Source: Acetobacteraceae bacterium (GTDB lineage Bacteria; Pseudomonadota; Alphaproteobacteria; Acetobacterales; Acetobacteraceae). From it: a stretch of 64,000 nt of DNA. Numbering within the stretch: position 1 is the first letter of the stretch; each line of letters begins with the position of its first letter. This document shows, piece after piece, positions 61,239 through 64,000 of the stretch. The notes beneath the pieces are model-generated. The model did no database searches. It was not told the DNA's origin and saw nothing but the letters and a program-made list of their open reading frames with translations. The translations under genes and the position numbers were made by a program. The DNA lies in the NCBI GenBank assembly GCA_947475245.1, contig CANJLW010000023.1:1-64000 (forward strand). The letters are read 5' to 3'.

Positions 61239-61780
61239 CGAATCCGCCGCAGCAACAGGCGCACGGAGCCGTGATTGGCCGCGTGCGGATGGCTGGCGGC
61301 GAGGATCATCGGGCGAACGGTGGGCAGGTTCAGCCACATCGGAAATTCGCGGCGGATGACGCCGCCGCCTTCGCCGCTGCCGCGCCCGGTTACCACCTCC
61401 ACACAGCGCAGCCGGTCGGCATGGGCGGTGCGCAGAAAGGCCAGCAGGGCGTGATAGGCATGCTGCGCCGTCATCCCGTGCAGGTCGAGCCGACGGGTGG
61501 CGGTCAGCTTGCCGCCGCGAAACTTCAGCCAGGACGCGGTATCCAATCCCGCCGGCTGGCCGCCGATCGCGACGGAGGCCGGTGTGGCGCGCCGGACCTG
61601 CGTGTCGGCGATCGCCGGTGCGGCGAGCGCGCGCGGCGGCCCCGGCGTGGCCTGCGATTCCGAGGTGGGTAACTCCGGCGGGGGCAGCACGGGCGCGCGT
61701 CCACGCAGGGGCGCGATGGCATTGGCGAATCGCGCCCAGTCGGTGCGATCGGCCTCGGTTAAGGCACCACGCCGCCGCAT
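61235..61780 (-). CDS. Smr-domain protein
   Basis: The product is 181 residues. The C-terminal Smr (MutS2-type) endonuclease domain shows LDLHGMTAQHAYHALLAFLR near 98-118, VVTGRGSGEGGGVIRREFPM near 130-150, and HPHAANHGSVRLLLRR at the end. Stand-alone Smr proteins nick nucleic acid or act on mRNA. The first 90 residues are a Pro-rich linker. It overlaps the HTH gene by GTGA and follows the DUF971 operon. Confidence 0.88.
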   Translation of the reverse strand: MRRRGALTEADRTDWARFANAIAPLRGRAPVLPPPELPTSESQATPGPPRALAAPAIADTQVRRATPASVAIGGQPAGLDTASWLKFRGGKLTATRRLDLHGMTAQHAYHALLAFLRTAHADRLRCVEVVTGRGSGEGGGVIRREFPMWLNLPTVRPMILAASHPHAANHGSVRLLLRRIR

Positions 61781-61804
61781 GATGTCAGAGACCCGAAGCC
61801 GTCG

Positions 61805-62161
61805 TCATGTGGGGTCGCGCGACAGGCCGGCGGCTTCGAGCGCCTGGAGATAGGCGGACCATTTCCGATCCTTGTCGCGACCAAGCTCGTAGAGATAGTC
61901 CCAGGCGTAGATGCCGGTGTCGTGCAGGTCGTCGAAAATCAGCCGAACCGCGTAATGCCCGACGGGTTCGATGGTCATGATGCCGACATGACGGCGGCCG
62001 GCGATGGTTTTTTTCTGCGATGCCGTGTGTCCCTGCACTTCGGCGCTGGGGCTTTCGACGCGCAGGTATTCGCAGCTGAGCTCGAAGCTTTCGCCGTCGT
62101 CGAAAGTGACGAACAGCGCGCGGGCGGCGCGGTCCAGGCGGATTTCGGTCGGGCTGGGCAT
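61805..62161 (-). CDS. DUF971 family protein
   Basis: The product is 118 residues. FELSCEYLRVESPSAEVQGH near 27-46 and VGHYAVRLIFDDLHDTGIYA near 65-85, followed by WDYLYELG, identify DUF971, a domain like the N-terminal part of gamma-butyrobetaine hydroxylase. It is found alone in many bacteria and is implicated with Fe-S or scaffold roles. It overlaps the Trm112-like gene by one base. Confidence 0.88.
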   Translation of the reverse strand: MPSPTEIRLDRAARALFVTFDDGESFELSCEYLRVESPSAEVQGHTASQKKTIAGRRHVGIMTIEPVGHYAVRLIFDDLHDTGIYAWDYLYELGRDKDRKWSAYLQALEAAGLSRDPT

Positions 62162-62364
62162 CAGCTGTCGAGCCTACGCGCTTCCTCGGGCAGCATGATC
62201 GGAATGCCGTCCCGCACCGGGTAAGCCAGGCCGGCCTGGTGGCTGAGCAGTTCGCCGGCCTTGCGGTCGTATTCCAGCGGGCCCTTGGTCACCGGGCAGA
62301 CCAGGATTTCCAGCAGCCGCGGATCGACCGCGGACGGTTGGGCGGATTCGGACGGGTCGGACAT
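62161..62364 (-). CDS. Trm112 family protein
   Basis: The product is 67 residues from ATG 62364 with GGAG seven bases upstream; an in-frame GTG two codons earlier is less likely. [16 protein letters not shown] and [20 protein letters not shown] match the bacterial Trm112/YcaR family. Its eukaryotic relative activates methyltransferases; the bacterial role is not settled. The usual pair of later cysteines is absent, with one Cys in LVCP. It lies between the LON-domain gene and DUF971. Confidence 0.9.
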   Translation of the reverse strand: MSDPSESAQPSAVDPRLLEILVCPVTKGPLEYDRKAGELLSHQAGLAYPVRDGIPIMLPEEARRLDS

Positions 62365-62393
62365 GGCCACACTCCATTCTTTAGCTGCCGGGA

Positions 62394-63059
62394 TTAGCTG
62401 AACGCTCGGCCCGGCGGCGAGTCCGGCCCGGCCGCGCCCATGCGCAGCAGCGCCAACAGCGTTGCCGCGCGATCGACCTCACTCGGCGCTTCCAGCAGCG
62501 CTTGCTTTTCGGCGGCTTCGAACGGGCAGACCATCGACAGGGTGACGATCAACGTTTCATCCGGCATGCGATTGATGGCATCCCAGTTCGCGTCCACGTT
62601 GCGACGCGCGAAATAGGTGCGCAGTGCTTCCATCAGGGCGTCTCGGTCCACGCCGATCGGTTGCGGCGAAAGATCGAGGTCATGCCAATAGCTGGAAAAA
62701 TCGGCCCGCACCCGGCGAAACCCATGCCGCATCGCCAGTTCCGTCGCGACGCGGAAGCGGATGACGCCGGTCAGGCTGATCAGAAACCGACCGTCGTCCG
62801 TTTCGCTGAAGGACGACAGGCGGCCGAGGCACCCGATCTTGTAAAGGTCGGGGATGCCGGTGTCCTGATCTTCGCCCGACGCGGGTTGGATCATGGCGAA
62901 CATTCGCCCCAATCCCAGCGCATCCTCCACCATCGCCTTGTAGCGCGGTTCAAAGATGTTCAGCGGCAATTTGCCGCGTGGCAGCAATAACGCGCCGGTC
63001 AGCGGAAAGACGGCGAATTCGCTGGGGATGTCCTGGGGGGAAGGGTGGAATGCGGCCAT
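62394..63059 (-). CDS. LON-substrate-binding domain protein
   Basis: The product is 221 residues. [20 protein letters not shown] near 16-36, [20 protein letters not shown] and the later [20 protein letters not shown] show the N-terminal LON domain without its protease part. The role is not established. It is 1 base after the thioredoxin-like gene stop and 29 bases before the Trm112-like gene, a common alphaproteobacterial run. Confidence 0.86.
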   Translation of the reverse strand: MAAFHPSPQDIPSEFAVFPLTGALLLPRGKLPLNIFEPRYKAMVEDALGLGRMFAMIQPASGEDQDTGIPDLYKIGCLGRLSSFSETDDGRFLISLTGVIRFRVATELAMRHGFRRVRADFSSYWHDLDLSPQPIGVDRDALMEALRTYFARRNVDANWDAINRMPDETLIVTLSMVCPFEAAEKQALLEAPSEVDRAATLLALLRMGAAGPDSPPGRAFS

Positions 63060-63944
63060 TTAGCTGAACAGAATCGCGGACAGACGGCGACGCGCGGCAC
63101 CGGTGGTCGGGTCGTCCGACCCCCAGGATTCGAAGAACTTCAGAAGTTGCAGCCTCGCGGCGCCCTCATTCCAGGCGCGATCGCGGCGCACGATTTCGAG
63201 CAGGGCTTCGGCCGCGGCTTCGCGCTGTTCCATCGCGTTCAACGCGGTGGCGAGGTCGTAGCGGGCGGCATGATCGGCCGGGTCGGCGGCGAGGCGATCC
63301 TGCAGCGACTGAAGCTGGCTTTTGGCCTTGCGGCCTTCTTCCGCCAGGGCAAGGGCGCTGCGGGCACCGGCGATTTCCGGATGGTCGATCAGCTTTTCCG
63401 GTACTTGCGACAGCGCCTGAGCGGCCTGTTCTTCCTGGTCCAGGGCCATCAGGGCGCGCACCAGGCCGCCCCAGGCGTCACCGTTTTCAGGTTCTTCGGC
63501 CAACAGCGAGCTGAACAGTTCGCCGGCCTGCTGGGCATCCCCGGCTTCGAGCGCGGCCTTGGCTTCCGCCAACAGGTCGGCGCCGGGCATCGTGCCGCCG
63601 GCCATCTTCAGCAGCGCTTCGATGAAGCGCTTAACCTCCGATTCGGGCAGCGCGCCTTGGAAGACGTCGGCGATCTGGCCTTGCCAGAAGGCGGCGACCG
63701 TCGGCACGGACTGCATCGGCAGGCCGATCTGGGCGAGTTGTTGGACGAGGGCGCGGTTGGCGTCGATGTCGATTTTGACCAGCTTCACGCGTCCGCCGGC
63801 GGCGCGGACGATTTTTTCCAGGGTCGGGGTCAGCTGTTTGCAGGGGCCGCACCAGGTTGCCCAGAAATCGACGAGGACGGGGACGGTGCGTGATGCCTCT
63901 ATCACGTCCTGCATGAAGGTTTGCTGGGTCCCGTCGACGATCAT
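63060..63944 (-). CDS. Thioredoxin-domain co-chaperone (CnoX/YbbN-like)
   Basis: The product is 294 residues. The thioredoxin domain (1-110) has WATWCGPCKQLTPTLEKI near 29-46 with a standard CGPC, then a helical TPR-like C-terminal region (AGGTMPGADLLAEAKAALEA, ALMALDQEEQAAQALSQVPE). YbbN/CnoX binds unfolded or oxidised proteins and delivers them to chaperonins. It heads the LON-Trm112-DUF971 run. The start MIVDGTQQTFMQDV lies 57 bases from the window edge. Confidence 0.85.
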   Translation of the reverse strand: MIVDGTQQTFMQDVIEASRTVPVLVDFWATWCGPCKQLTPTLEKIVRAAGGRVKLVKIDIDANRALVQQLAQIGLPMQSVPTVAAFWQGQIADVFQGALPESEVKRFIEALLKMAGGTMPGADLLAEAKAALEAGDAQQAGELFSSLLAEEPENGDAWGGLVRALMALDQEEQAAQALSQVPEKLIDHPEIAGARSALALAEEGRKAKSQLQSLQDRLAADPADHAARYDLATALNAMEQREAAAEALLEIVRRDRAWNEGAARLQLLKFFESWGSDDPTTGAARRRLSAILFS

Positions 63945-64000
63945 GTTTCCCGCGGCGGGTGCGCCGGTGGGGGAGGGGGACTGGCCGATAATATGGTCCA

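Overview
This window looks like chromosome of an alphaproteobacterium, most likely Rhodospirillales/Acetobacteraceae-like. That placement is inferred from the aroE-coaE-dnaQ order facing secB, a Tim44-type protein, the aapJQMP amino-acid transporter and the thioredoxin-LON-Trm112-DUF971 run. No rRNA, tRNA, CRISPR array or replication origin was recognised. The host part is GC-rich; the first 24 kb is visibly less GC-rich.

Region 1 (1-24.3 kb, all minus strand). The left edge holds the first 35 codons of an IS1380-type transposase. It is followed by an almost gap-free contractile-tail phage structural operon. In transcription order: terminase large subunit, portal, scaffold-like protein, major capsid, head-completion and neck proteins, tail sheath, tube, tail-assembly chaperone with an overlapping second frame, a short protein in the tape-measure slot, gpU-like protein, LysM-like protein X, gpD-like hub, gpV spike, gp25/W, J, I, then five fibre genes. 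The fibre genes are a glycine-rich fibre broken at a C7 tract, a fibre adaptor, a long ATKxYVD-repeat fibre, a fibronectin-III fibre, and a LamG-like/acetylesterase spike. No integrase, repressor, replication, small terminase, protease or lysis gene is visible, so this is either a decayed prophage or a gene-transfer-agent-like remnant.

Region 2 (24.5-42 kb). A glycosyltransferase, an alpha/beta hydrolase, a YeeZ-like protein and a two-gene ABC importer lacking a binding protein lead into a catabolic-looking stretch. It carries two SDRs, a ferredoxin-NADP reductase, a split sulfopyruvate-decarboxylase-like TPP enzyme, an MBL hydrolase, an LRR protein, a luciferase-like flavin monooxygenase, an alpha/beta hydrolase with a Cys nucleophile, three amidase-signature enzymes (one with an AtzG/GatC-like 65-residue partner) and a formamidase. 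Together these suggest breakdown of an amide or N-heterocyclic compound.

Region 3 (42-57.3 kb). This is the housekeeping core: an FAD oxidoreductase, aroE-coaE-dnaQ, secB, a histidine phosphatase, the Tim44-like protein, a lone LutA-like protein, the aapJQMP operon with an intercistronic hairpin, a SARP/TPR regulator and a YeiH transporter. Between secB and the phosphatase lies a roughly 700 bp tandem array with a 268-269 bp period. It contains long inverted repeats and no credible gene.

Region 4 (57.3-64 kb). A self-contained small gene (promoter, RBS, 56 codons, terminator) encodes a peptide with two 17-residue repeats whose shared codons differ mostly synonymously. It precedes a gene for an uncharacterised (DUF6065-like) 258-residue protein. 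After that come a CoA-transferase/MaoC pair, an orphan HigA-type antitoxin and a conserved Smr/HTH/DUF971/Trm112/LON/thioredoxin block. The repeat peptide with its neighbour is the best candidate here for an undescribed system.
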